A DNA stretch of 7,162 nucleotides, from assembly GCA_016788945.1 (NCBI GenBank), contig JAEUSA010000361.1, positions 1 through 7,162 of the forward strand, in the 5' to 3' direction. Shown here one piece after another: positions 1 through 6,282 of this stretch. Both the position numbers and the translations under genes were made by a program. The first letter of the stretch is position 1. Every line of letters begins with the position of its first letter. Origin of the DNA: Leptospiraceae bacterium. GTDB taxonomy: Bacteria > Spirochaetota > Leptospiria > Turneriellales > Turneriellaceae. The notes under the pieces were generated by a model. It saw nothing but the letters and a program-made list of their open reading frames with translations. It made no database searches and was not told where the DNA came from.

Positions 1-20
1 GGCTCTCTGCTCTGGCAAAC

Positions 21-221
21 ATGGAAAAACAAATTTCCCAAAAGTTACAAGATGCAGACTGGAGCAAACTGCCAGCTGATCGAATCGGAAAACTTTGGCT
101 GTCTTTAATTCAGGAAGTCAGAGCAGAGAATTTGAGTTCCAAATTCGTCGAGAACTCCATTGTATCCGGGCCGCATAAGCCGGGCGTGGTAACCTATGAT
201 TATCATCAAGTCGATCCATAA
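21..221 (+). CDS. Small hypothetical protein, possibly the 3' end of a longer gene
   Basis: I do not recognise this 66-residue product. It begins MEKQISQKLQ and ends YDYHQVDP. It is charged and soluble-looking, with an amphipathic N-terminal half containing DADWSKLP and a Gly/Pro turn (SGPHKPG) near residue 50, and it has no signal peptide or membrane segment. The ATG at 21 has no convincing Shine-Dalgarno sequence. The frame stays open from there back to the window edge with no stop, so the true start may lie upstream and this could be the C-terminal part of a larger protein. The composition looks protein-like and the minus-strand ORF across it does not. Its bases are more AT-rich than the other genes here. 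It is followed by 344 bases without a firm gene, so no operon partner is visible. Confidence 0.4.
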   Translation: MEKQISQKLQDADWSKLPADRIGKLWLSLIQEVRAENLSSKFVENSIVSGPHKPGVVTYDYHQVDP

Positions 222-339
222 TGTACTGAAAACGTACCGGTTTCGTGCGGATTTGGTTTGGCAAACGCAGGTTTTGCTAAGAGAGGAATGCTCATGGAGA
301 TTCTGATGACTTACTTCTGAGCGCATGAATGCACAATCG

Positions 340-364
340 CTCCCAAATTTTTACCATTTGGGAG
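340..364. repeat. Perfect 9-bp inverted repeat (hairpin)
   Basis: CTCCCAAAT (340-348) pairs perfectly with ATTTGGGAG (356-364) around a 7-base loop. Neither strand has a T-tract after it, so it is not a canonical Rho-independent terminator. It lies 118 bases after the stop of the small upstream ORF, in the gene-poor leader before trpB2. It could stabilise an mRNA 3' end, terminate weakly, or be part of a leader RNA. Confidence 0.6.
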
Positions 365-383
365 TTCGCAAATCGTCCAGTTT

Positions 384-447
384 CGGGCGCAACAGATGCA
401 CCTCCTGTGCATGCACGCCCTCGGGCATCGTGCCCTCCGGGCGCGCA
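384..447. repeat. Cluster of GC-rich palindromes upstream of trpB2
   Basis: Several short inverted repeats follow and partly overlap one another. ATGCAC (396-401) pairs with GTGCAT (407-412). GCACG (413-417) pairs with CGTGC (429-433). GGGCA (423-427) pairs with TGCCC (431-435), and GCCC (432-435) with GGGC (439-442). CGGGCGC occurs at both ends of the cluster (384-390 and 438-444). Several arms are shared, so alternative folds are possible. The stretch CGGGCATCGTGCCCTCCGGG (422-441) matches the core of the purT insertion element at 15 of 20 positions, and both keep a GGGC/GCCC stem. This suggests a dispersed repeat family, but two places are thin evidence. The remainder of the 222-565 interval holds only the hairpin at 340, the terminator at 469 and short unproven ORFs. 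Confidence 0.5.
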
Positions 448-468
448 TTAAGAAGGCAGTTTGCTATA

Positions 469-504
469 AAAAGCCAGTGAGTTTTTCGCAGGCTTTTCTT
501 TTTT
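469..504 (+). terminator. Rho-independent terminator upstream of trpB2
   Basis: AAAAGCC (469-475) pairs with GGCTTTT (491-497) across a 15-base loop and is followed by CTTTTTT (498-504). This is the only structure in the window with a proper T-tract. It could end transcription entering from upstream. Since it sits only 61 bases before the trpB2 start, it could also be an attenuator in that gene's leader. An AT-rich stretch with TATATAAAT (516-524) follows, which could supply a -10 element for trpB2, but I see no good -35. Confidence 0.65.
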
Positions 505-565
505 ATGCTGACACAATATATAAATAGATGTCTTTATCCTCTATTGTTCCCGCAGTGAGGATTTT

Positions 566-1918
566 ATGAACACACGCAAGATCTTACTTTCTGAAAAAGA
601 GATGCCGAAGCAATGGTACAATATCATCGCCGACATGCCGAACCCGCCGCAGCCGGTGCTGCATCCGGGAACGAAGCAGCCCGTTGGCCCGCAAGATTTA
701 GCGCCGCTCTTCCCGATGGCGCTCATCGAGCAAGAAGTCTCGACGCAGAAGTTCATTGATATTCCTGAAGAAGTGCTGAATCACCTGACGCTGTGGCGCC
801 CGGCACCGCTGTTTCGCGCCTACAACCTCGAGCAGGCACTCGGGACACGCAGCCACATCTATTACAAATACGAAGGCGGTTCACCGGCGGGCAGTCACAA
901 ACCCAACACCGCCATCGCGCAGGCGTACTACAACAAAAAAGAAGGTGTGAAACGCCTGTCGACTGAGACCGGGGCAGGACAGTGGGGTTCTTCATTGGCG
1001 CTCGCGGGTTCGCTCTTTGGTCTCGAAGTGAAAGTGTATATGGTGAAGGTGTCGTATGAACAGAAGCCTTACCGCCGCGCGCTGATGGAAACTTGGGGCG
1101 CGAAGGTCGTCGCTTCGCCCTCAACCGATACGGTGTCCGGCCGCAAAATTCTCGAGCAGGATCAAAACTCGAACGGCTCGCTCGGCATCGCCATTTCAGA
1201 AGCCGTTGAAGATGCAGCGCAGCGCGAAGACACGAAATACGCGCTGGGTTCGGTGCTCAATCACGTTCTGTTGCACCAGACGATCATCGGTGAAGAAGCG
1301 CTAAAGCAGATGGCGATTGCCGGTGAGTTTCCCGATGTCGTTATCGGTTCGCATGGCGGCGGCAGCAATTTTGCCGGTCTTGCCTTTCCGTTTATTCGCG
1401 AAAAAATTCACGGTAAGAATGTGCGCATTGTCGCGGTCGAACCGGCTGCATGCCCGACGCTGACACGCGGCAGTTATGCGTATGATTTCGGCGACACTGT
1501 TGGCCTCACGCCACTGGTGAAAATGTACACACTCGGTCATGACTTCATGCCGGCAGGCATTCATGCTGGCGGATTGCGCTATCATGGCGCATCGGCTCTC
1601 GTTTCGCAGCTGGTGCACGAGGGTCTGATCGAAGCGGCCGCAGTGACGCAGAATGAAATATTTGGTTCTGCGATTACCTTTGCGCGCAGTGAAGGTATTT
1701 TGCCCGCGCCCGAGTCGTCACATGCAATTCATCAGGCGGTTGTCGAAGCGAAAAAAGCCGATCAGGAAGGCAAAAGCCGTGTTATTCTGTTTAACCTTTC
1801 AGGCCACGGGCATTTTGATTTGAGCGCGTATACGCAATATATGCAGGGTGCAATGAAAGACTCTACGCTGTCAGAAGCTGATCTGAAGAAGGCGTTGGCG
1901 ACGCTGCCGGCTGTTTAG
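566..1918 (+). CDS. trpB2: Tryptophan synthase beta chain, TrpB2 type
   Basis: A PLP enzyme that condenses L-serine with indole to make L-tryptophan in the cytoplasm. The product is 450 residues, longer than ordinary TrpB1 (~400) and normal for the TrpB2 branch, with the typical long N-terminal region before the catalytic core. Visible motifs are GGSPAGSHKPNTA with the Schiff-base lysine K112, ETGAGQWG (134-141) with the catalytic glutamate E134, the phosphate-binding GSHGGGSNF (261-269), EGILPAPESSHA (376-387) and the C-terminal SGHGHFD (412-418). All key residues are present. The start is supported by GAGGA (557-561) four bases before the ATG. No trpA or other trp gene is adjacent. TrpB2 proteins are proposed to work without the classical TrpA, for instance in indole salvage, so this role is likely here but inferred. 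A terminator just upstream suggests separate transcription. Confidence 0.93.
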   Translation: MNTRKILLSEKEMPKQWYNIIADMPNPPQPVLHPGTKQPVGPQDLAPLFPMALIEQEVSTQKFIDIPEEVLNHLTLWRPAPLFRAYNLEQALGTRSHIYYKYEGGSPAGSHKPNTAIAQAYYNKKEGVKRLSTETGAGQWGSSLALAGSLFGLEVKVYMVKVSYEQKPYRRALMETWGAKVVASPSTDTVSGRKILEQDQNSNGSLGIAISEAVEDAAQREDTKYALGSVLNHVLLHQTIIGEEALKQMAIAGEFPDVVIGSHGGGSNFAGLAFPFIREKIHGKNVRIVAVEPAACPTLTRGSYAYDFGDTVGLTPLVKMYTLGHDFMPAGIHAGGLRYHGASALVSQLVHEGLIEAAAVTQNEIFGSAITFARSEGILPAPESSHAIHQAVVEAKKADQEGKSRVILFNLSGHGHFDLSAYTQYMQGAMKDSTLSEADLKKALATLPAV

Positions 1919-1926
1919 CCGGTGGT
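1903..1926. terminator. Hairpin between convergent trpB2 and LCCL genes, probable bidirectional terminator
   Basis: CCGGCT (1907-1912) pairs with AGCCGG (1917-1922) around a GTTT loop, and the stem extends outward to 1903/1926 with three G-T wobbles and one C-G pair. It includes the TAG stop of trpB2 and lies just past the stop of the minus-strand LCCL gene; the two genes are only 9 bases apart. There is no clear T-tract on either strand. Termination is therefore inferred from the position and the perfect core stem. Confidence 0.5.
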
Positions 1927-1927
1927 C

Positions 1928-2305
1928 CTATTTGACGTCAAAACCGGAGTCGTACGCGCCCCACGACCCGCTCGCCACACCGTTTGCTACCGTTGCAGAA
2001 TAGCTGCCTTGTCCCGGGCGTAACTTCACCGTTACGCCACCGCCTTCAGCATCTTTGATAGCACCGCCGTGTATTGCCGCGCGGCAAATCGACGAGTCGG
2101 TTGTGTACGGCCCCGAACCCCAGACACTGCCAAACGCCGATGCGCAATTTGCCGGGCATACGGCAATGAACGCCTGCTCGGTGTTCATTCTGACGCTCTT
2201 CGGCGAATCAGAGCATTGCACGTGAACTTTCTTTTTGCAGCCGATCGGCGCAAATGCGAAGATTGTTGTGAAAAGCAATAGTCTAGACCAAAACTCAAAT
2301 TTCAT
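1928..2305 (-). CDS. LCCL-domain lipoprotein
   Basis: A 125-residue exported lipoprotein. A short charged start is followed by a hydrophobic stretch (LLLFTTIFAFAPIG, 9-22), then C23 and KKK. This is a signal peptidase II site with a relaxed lipobox (PIGC, proline at -3), of the kind tolerated in spirochaetes. The mature part is almost entirely one LCCL domain (about 30-124). It has VCPANC (49-54), SVWGSGPYTTDSSICRAAIH (60-79), then GG, PGQG and Y, and finally NGVASGSWGAYDSGF. All four family cysteines (C31, C50, C54, C74) are present, which fits two disulfides formed outside the cytoplasm. LCCL modules are known from Limulus factor C and cochlin; their bacterial role is poorly defined, so I assign no activity. 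It starts 30 bases after the transporter gene on the same strand, suggesting co-transcription. No good ribosome-binding site is visible. Confidence 0.85.
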   Translation of the reverse strand: MKFEFWSRLLLFTTIFAFAPIGCKKKVHVQCSDSPKSVRMNTEQAFIAVCPANCASAFGSVWGSGPYTTDSSICRAAIHGGAIKDAEGGGVTVKLRPGQGSYSATVANGVASGSWGAYDSGFDVK

Positions 2306-2335
2306 CGTTTACCGCAATAAATGCGCGGGGCTTCG

Positions 2336-3535
2336 TCAAGGCGTTTTGGCATGGTCTCGCCGGTGAAATGATTCGCCGGTGATGAGCGCGAGCCCCAAAG
2401 ACAACGTAATGGTCGCGAGCAACAGATACACGGCATTCTTCCAGTCGCGCGGGCTGGTTTTGACAATGTCCATGAGAATGATGACGACAACGCCGCCGGC
2501 ATTGCCGAACAACATCAAAAGACCGGTAGCCGAACCTGCTTTTTCTTTGCCGGCAAATTCTTCAGTCGCCGAGAGCAGCAGAGCGTAACCGGGCAAAAAG
2601 AAAAAACCCAATAGCGCACTCATGACATAGAGTGCAGCACCGTCGGTTGATCGGCTGAGTGGATAGGTCAGCGCGCCGGCGAGAATGCAGCATGAGATGA
2701 GAAATGGCTTGCGCCGGCGCGCGGCGTCTGAGATCGCCGGAATAATGGCCGCACCGAGAATGCCGCCGCCGATGAGCGAAGCACCGGCATTGCCGGCCGA
2801 TTCGGCGCTGACGCCGTTGGGTACGAGTATCTGTTCGAGCCAGCTCGTGAAACCGTTAAAATAACCGAGTGCGAGAAATGCGATCGCGAACAGACGAACT
2901 AGATTGGCGGATTTCAAAAGTATTTTGAGATCACGTGCCATCTCGGCAGTGGCGCTGTCGCGCACGCCGCGGTTTTCGCGCGCAAACAAAATAAAAAGCA
3001 ACGTGCTCATTGCAGTCATGACGGCATAGACGAGCATCGAACCTGCAGTGCCAAACATCTGTGTGAAGGGCACTGCTAAGGCAAGGCCAAGCGCCATGCC
3101 TATAAACATGCCGAGGGTGCCGAGGCCAGTGGCGAGTGCGTTATGCTCGGGCTCAAACCAATCGGCAACAAGCTTCGAGATCGCATTCATGATAAACGGC
3201 TGACCGATGGCAATGCCCGTCTGGCAGGCAACCATGAACCAGAACGGCCCGTCATAGATTCTAAGCGCCGCAAACCCTGTCATAATGACGCTGCCGAGAA
3301 TGATGGCAAAGCGGTAACCGCGCTTGTCGGTGAGAAATCCTGCTGGTACGGAAATGAGCACGTAAACCAGCGGAAACACCATGATGAGTAAGTTCGAGGT
3401 CAGTTCGTCTACGCGGTATTTCTGCTGCACGGCGGTCAAAAGCGGCGCAAAGTTGAGCCACAGCATCTGGCTCATTGCTGCGGGGAGCATAAAAAGAAGG
3501 AGGATTACCCAACGGTAGGTCGGCGGTTTGATCAT
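2336..3535 (-). CDS. Major facilitator superfamily transporter
   Basis: A 399-residue inner-membrane protein with about 12 hydrophobic segments. Two six-helix halves are separated by a polar loop at roughly 186-212 (ARENRG...ARDLKILLKS). A motif-A-like loop, GFLTDKRGYRFAIILG (66-81), lies between helices 2 and 3, as expected for MFS. A conserved-looking stretch, AIGQPFIMNAISKLVADWF (109-127), and ALATGLGTLGMFIGMALG (133-150) recall the FLVCR/DIRC2-like branch, but I cannot name the substrate. I chose the ATG at 3535 (MIKPPTYRW), because a hydrophobic helix begins directly after it. The open frame continues up to 3733, but those residues are polar, unlike a membrane protein, and run antisense to the start of purT. 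An alternative ATG at 3592 would add 19 residues. Neither start has a strong Shine-Dalgarno. The gene diverges from purT across about 100 bases and is followed by the LCCL lipoprotein. Confidence 0.85.
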   Translation of the reverse strand: MIKPPTYRWVILLLFMLPAAMSQMLWLNFAPLLTAVQQKYRVDELTSNLLIMVFPLVYVLISVPAGFLTDKRGYRFAIILGSVIMTGFAALRIYDGPFWFMVACQTGIAIGQPFIMNAISKLVADWFEPEHNALATGLGTLGMFIGMALGLALAVPFTQMFGTAGSMLVYAVMTAMSTLLFILFARENRGVRDSATAEMARDLKILLKSANLVRLFAIAFLALGYFNGFTSWLEQILVPNGVSAESAGNAGASLIGGGILGAAIIPAISDAARRRKPFLISCCILAGALTYPLSRSTDGAALYVMSALLGFFFLPGYALLLSATEEFAGKEKAGSATGLLMLFGNAGGVVVIILMDIVKTSPRDWKNAVYLLLATITLSLGLALITGESFHRRDHAKTP

Positions 3536-3635
3536 AATGGCACCAAGAACAGCGTATTGCGATGTCAAGATGAATGCAACACGCGCGGTCATCAATTGAA
3601 TTTGCCCCTGCTCTCGCTTACCCGATTTGCCGCGC

Positions 3636-4937
3636 ATGGCACTGACAATCGGCACCCCACTCAAACCCTCGGCGACCCGCGTGATGCTCTTGGGCTCAGG
3701 CGAACTCGGCCGCGAGGTCGTGATGGAACTCATGCGGCTCGGCTGCGAAGTGATTGCCGTCGATCGTTACGACAATGCGCCCGCACAACAGGTGGCCCAC
3801 CGCGCGTTCACAATACCGATGCTCGACGCAGAGAAATTGCGCGCGGTCATTAAAGAGGTAAATCCGCATTTTATCGTGCCGGAAATTGAGGCGATTGCCA
3901 CTGAAGTACTCAGCGAATTTGAACAGGTGGGTATTCGTGTCGTGCCGACGGCGCGTGCCGCGCAATTGACGATGAACCGTGAAGGCATTCGTCGCCTCGC
4001 CGCCGAAGAACTGAAGATCAGAACCTCTCCTTACTTTTTCGTTGAGTCACTTGCAGAGCTTAAAGGTGCCGCAGAGAAACTTGGATTTCCTTTTGTGCTC
4101 AAACCCATTATGAGTTCTTCGGGCAAGGGGCAGAGCGTTGTAAAGTCGGCGGCTGACATCGAGCCGGCATTTCAGTATGCACTGGAGGGCGGCCGTGGCA
4201 AATCGGGCCGCATGATTGCCGAAGGTTTCATTGATTTTGATTATGAAATCACGTTACTGACCGTTAGACATGGAGGTCTCGGGTCTGCGACGGGCACGAC
4301 GCCCTCCGAGTCGCAGACCGTAAGACACGGAGGTCTCGGGTCTGCGACGGGCACGACGCCCTCCGAGTCGCAGACCGTCAGACATGGAGGGGGTACTTTG
4401 TTTTGCGAGCCCATCGGTCACCGTCAGGTACATGGCGACTACCATGAGTCTTGGCAGTCGCACCCGATGACTGAAAAAGCTCTAGCGGAATCGCAGCGCA
4501 TCGCCCAGGCCGTCACCAGCGCGCTGGGCGGTTATGGAATCTTTGGTGTGGAACTCTTTGTCAAAGGAGATACGGTCTGGTTTAGTGAAGTTTCGCCGCG
4601 GCCGCATGATACGGGCATGGTGACGATGATCTCGCAGAATTATTCAGAGTTCGCTCTGCATGCCCGTGCTCTTCTGGGCCTGCCGATGCCTGAAGTTAAA
4701 GTCGTCGCGCCGTCGGCCTCTTACGTAATTCTCGGCGAGGGCAAGTCGCAGAATCTGAGCTACACCGGCCTTGAAGCGGCGCTCTCTGATCCACAGGTGT
4801 CAATCCGCCTGTTCTCGAAGCCTGAGATTGACGGTGAGCGCAGGCTTGGGGTGATTCTGGCGACCGGCAAAACTAATGAAGAAGCGCGCGAGCGGGCTAA
4901 AAAAGCCATGGAATCCGTGAAGATTCACTATGCATAA
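3636..4937 (+). CDS. purT: Formate-dependent GAR transformylase PurT, with an in-frame repeat insertion
   Basis: Converts glycinamide ribonucleotide, formate and ATP to formyl-GAR, the folate-independent version of the third step of purine synthesis. It is an ATP-grasp enzyme. Visible are [13 protein letters not shown] (16-28), [15 protein letters not shown] (42-56), PEIEAIAT (82-89), [14 protein letters not shown] (113-126), the SSSGKGQ nucleotide loop (160-166), and Mg-binding glutamates E306 (GVELF) and E318 ([14 protein letters not shown]). The C-terminal lobe has [15 protein letters not shown]. The ATG at 3636 gives [16 protein letters not shown], which matches the family start; an in-frame TTG at 3627 is less likely. 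The protein is 433 residues against 392 in E. coli. The excess is nearly all a tandem insertion at 209-246. Subtracting its 38 residues puts E306 and E318 at 268 and 280, one off the E. coli positions 267 and 279 as I recall them. The frame is intact, so the enzyme is probably active. Confidence 0.93.
   Translation: MALTIGTPLKPSATRVMLLGSGELGREVVMELMRLGCEVIAVDRYDNAPAQQVAHRAFTIPMLDAEKLRAVIKEVNPHFIVPEIEAIATEVLSEFEQVGIRVVPTARAAQLTMNREGIRRLAAEELKIRTSPYFFVESLAELKGAAEKLGFPFVLKPIMSSSGKGQSVVKSAADIEPAFQYALEGGRGKSGRMIAEGFIDFDYEITLLTVRHGGLGSATGTTPSESQTVRHGGLGSATGTTPSESQTVRHGGGTLFCEPIGHRQVHGDYHESWQSHPMTEKALAESQRIAQAVTSALGGYGIFGVELFVKGDTVWFSEVSPRPHDTGMVTMISQNYSEFALHARALLGLPMPEVKVVAPSASYVILGEGKSQNLSYTGLEAALSDPQVSIRLFSKPEIDGERRLGVILATGKTNEEARERAKKAMESVKIHYA
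4260..4390 (+). repeat. Tandem in-frame palindromic element inside purT (2 x 57 bp plus 17 bp)
   Basis: Unit 1 is 4260-4316, unit 2 is 4317-4373, and a third start is 4374-4390. The two full units differ only at positions 6 and 12 (55/57 identical). The shared 17-base start reads ACCGTNAGACAYGGAGG in all three, and its variable bases are synonymous (GTT/GTA/GTC valine, CAT/CAC histidine). Each unit encodes [19 protein letters not shown]. Each contains the inverted repeat GGTCTGCGAC / GTCGCAGACC (4282-4291 with 4310-4319; 4339-4348 with 4367-4376) enclosing an inner GGGC-ACGAC-GCCC hairpin. Removing two units leaves [16 protein letters not shown], the same length as E. coli TVSAVDGVHFCAPVGH from memory. 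The insertion therefore falls at a beta-turn between two strands of the ATP-grasp domain. Confidence 0.92.
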
Positions 4938-4971
4938 GATTCATCTCATTGCGGAATACTCGTGAGTGAAC

Positions 4972-4996
4972 CGCGAGGCAGAAATGCCTTAACGCG
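4972..4996. promoter_or_regulatory. Hairpin in the purT-lysC gap
   Basis: AGGCA (4976-4980) pairs with TGCCT (4985-4989) across a GAAA tetraloop. Outer CGCG (4972-4975) pairs with CGCG (4993-4996), leaving a 3-base TAA bulge. It lies in the 99-base gap between purT and lysC. The following bases, CTGTCTCCTTTTA, are pyrimidine-rich but are not a clean T-tract. It may be a weak terminator of purT or a leader element of lysC. I see no larger riboswitch architecture. Confidence 0.35.
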
Positions 4997-5036
4997 CTGT
5001 CTCCTTTTACGAGCATGACGCAAAAATACGCGTCCC

Positions 5037-6260
5037 ATGAGCAAAATTCTCGTCCAAAAATTCGGTGGAACTTCGGTGGGCGATCCCGAGCGCATTAAGC
5101 GCGTCGCCAACCGTATCAAGAGCTACTATGAAAAAGGCTACCAGCTGGTCGTCGTCGTATCAGCGATGGGCCACACGACTGACGAGCTCGTCGATCTCGC
5201 GGGCAAAATCTCGCAAAACCCGCCAAAGCGCGAGATGGATATGCTGCTCTCGACCGGCGAGCAGGTTTCGATTGCGCTTTTGGCGATGGCTCTTCATGAG
5301 GTTCAGGTACCTGCCAAGAGCTTCACCGGTGCACAGGTCAATATTCTGACCGACAGCAATCATTCAAACGCCCGCATTGAGGCGATTGACACCAAGCGCC
5401 TCACGGCGGAGCTCGATAACAAACAGGTCTGCATCGTCGCCGGCTTTCAGGGAATTGACGAGAACCAGAATATCACGACGTTAGGTCGCGGTGGCTCTGA
5501 TACAACGGCCGTTGCGCTCGCCGCTGCGCTCAAGGCCAAAGAATGCGAAATTTATACTGATGTCGACGGCGTTTACACCACCGACCCCAACAAGGTTGAG
5601 AAAGCGCGTAAATTAAACCAGATCAGCTATGACGAGATGCTTGAACTCGCGTCTTTGGGTGCGGGGGTGCTGCACAGCCGATCGGTTGAGTTTGCCAAAA
5701 AATACGGCGTGGTGATCCACGTAAAATCCAGCTTTAACTATAACGAAGGAACAAAAGTAGTCAGCGAGAATGAAATTATGGAAAAGATTACAGTTACCGG
5801 TGTTACCCTCAAATCAGATGATGCACGCATGACGGTTGCCGATATACCCGACAAGCCCGGCATTGCCGCAGAGATTTTTCTTGCACTTGCCGAAAAAAAG
5901 ATCAATATCGATGTGATCGTGCAATCCACCGGGCGCGACAAGACCAACACCATTGCATTCACTTTGCCTGTTGCAGCGATTCCGGAAGCCAAATCAACCC
6001 TCGAAGCGCTTACCAAAAAATGGGGCGCCGGTTCGGTTTCGACCGACGACAGTATCGCCATTGTTTCAGCCGTCGGTGTCGGAATGAAATCGCACACGGG
6101 CGTCGCCGCGAGCATGTTTAAGGCGCTCGCAGACAACAACATCAATATCGAAATGATTTCGACGAGTGAGATCAAAATATCCTGCGTGATTGCGAAAGAC
6201 CGCGGTAAAGACGCACTTCGTCTCGTGCACAGTGTATTCGGTTTGGACAAACCAGCCTAA
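5037..6260 (+). CDS. lysC: Aspartate kinase (aspartokinase), monofunctional
   Basis: Phosphorylates L-aspartate with ATP to give 4-aspartyl phosphate, the entry to lysine, diaminopimelate, threonine and methionine synthesis. The 407-residue length is typical of the monofunctional LysC class of Bacillus and Corynebacterium. The N-terminal amino-acid-kinase domain (1 to ~245) shows [15 protein letters not shown] (6-20), the substrate-binding STGEQVS (72-78), GRGGSDTTA (150-158), the nucleotide-site [12 protein letters not shown] (173-184) and [14 protein letters not shown] (207-220). Two ACT domains follow (about 264-330 and 343-404), with [15 protein letters not shown] and [19 protein letters not shown], so feedback inhibition by a pathway amino acid is expected. 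Met248 (ATG at 5778) sits where related enzymes start a separate beta subunit. The chosen ATG gives the exact family N-terminus, but no Shine-Dalgarno is visible. It lies between purT and murI on one strand and could be transcribed with murI. Confidence 0.95.
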   Translation: MSKILVQKFGGTSVGDPERIKRVANRIKSYYEKGYQLVVVVSAMGHTTDELVDLAGKISQNPPKREMDMLLSTGEQVSIALLAMALHEVQVPAKSFTGAQVNILTDSNHSNARIEAIDTKRLTAELDNKQVCIVAGFQGIDENQNITTLGRGGSDTTAVALAAALKAKECEIYTDVDGVYTTDPNKVEKARKLNQISYDEMLELASLGAGVLHSRSVEFAKKYGVVIHVKSSFNYNEGTKVVSENEIMEKITVTGVTLKSDDARMTVADIPDKPGIAAEIFLALAEKKINIDVIVQSTGRDKTNTIAFTLPVAAIPEAKSTLEALTKKWGAGSVSTDDSIAIVSAVGVGMKSHTGVAASMFKALADNNINIEMISTSEIKISCVIAKDRGKDALRLVHSVFGLDKPA

Positions 6261-6282
6261 TGGCTAATCTGCATATGGCAGC

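Noticed and set aside
365..565. T-box or classical trp attenuator before trpB2
   Set aside because: No T-box motif, no run of Trp codons and no leader peptide with TGG; only palindromes and one terminator are present.
753..1124. 123-residue minus-strand ORF opposite trpB2
   Set aside because: Arg/Pro/Cys-rich composition typical of an antisense shadow of a GC-rich gene, with no recognisable domain.
3536..3733. N-terminal extension of the MFS ORF to 465 residues
   Set aside because: The extra residues are polar, rich in Ser/Pro/Arg, unlike an MFS N-terminus, and run antisense to the divergent purT start. A membrane helix begins directly after the ATG at 3535.
4260..4390. CRISPR-like array
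   Set aside because: Only two units, joined head to tail without unique spacers, and translated in frame inside purT.
4254..4463. Minus-strand ORF with [15 protein letters not shown] repeats
   Set aside because: It is the reverse reading of the purT insertion element. The plus strand is a complete PurT with all catalytic residues, so the repeat is real but this frame is not a gene.
4938..5036. Lysine riboswitch upstream of lysC
   Set aside because: The 99-base gap is too short for that aptamer (about 170 bases) and shows only one small GAAA-loop hairpin without a clear terminator.
5738..6250. 170-residue minus-strand ORF opposite lysC
   Set aside because: It lies wholly within the ACT-domain part of a clear aspartokinase gene; its apparent hydrophobicity comes from the complement of the lysC codons.
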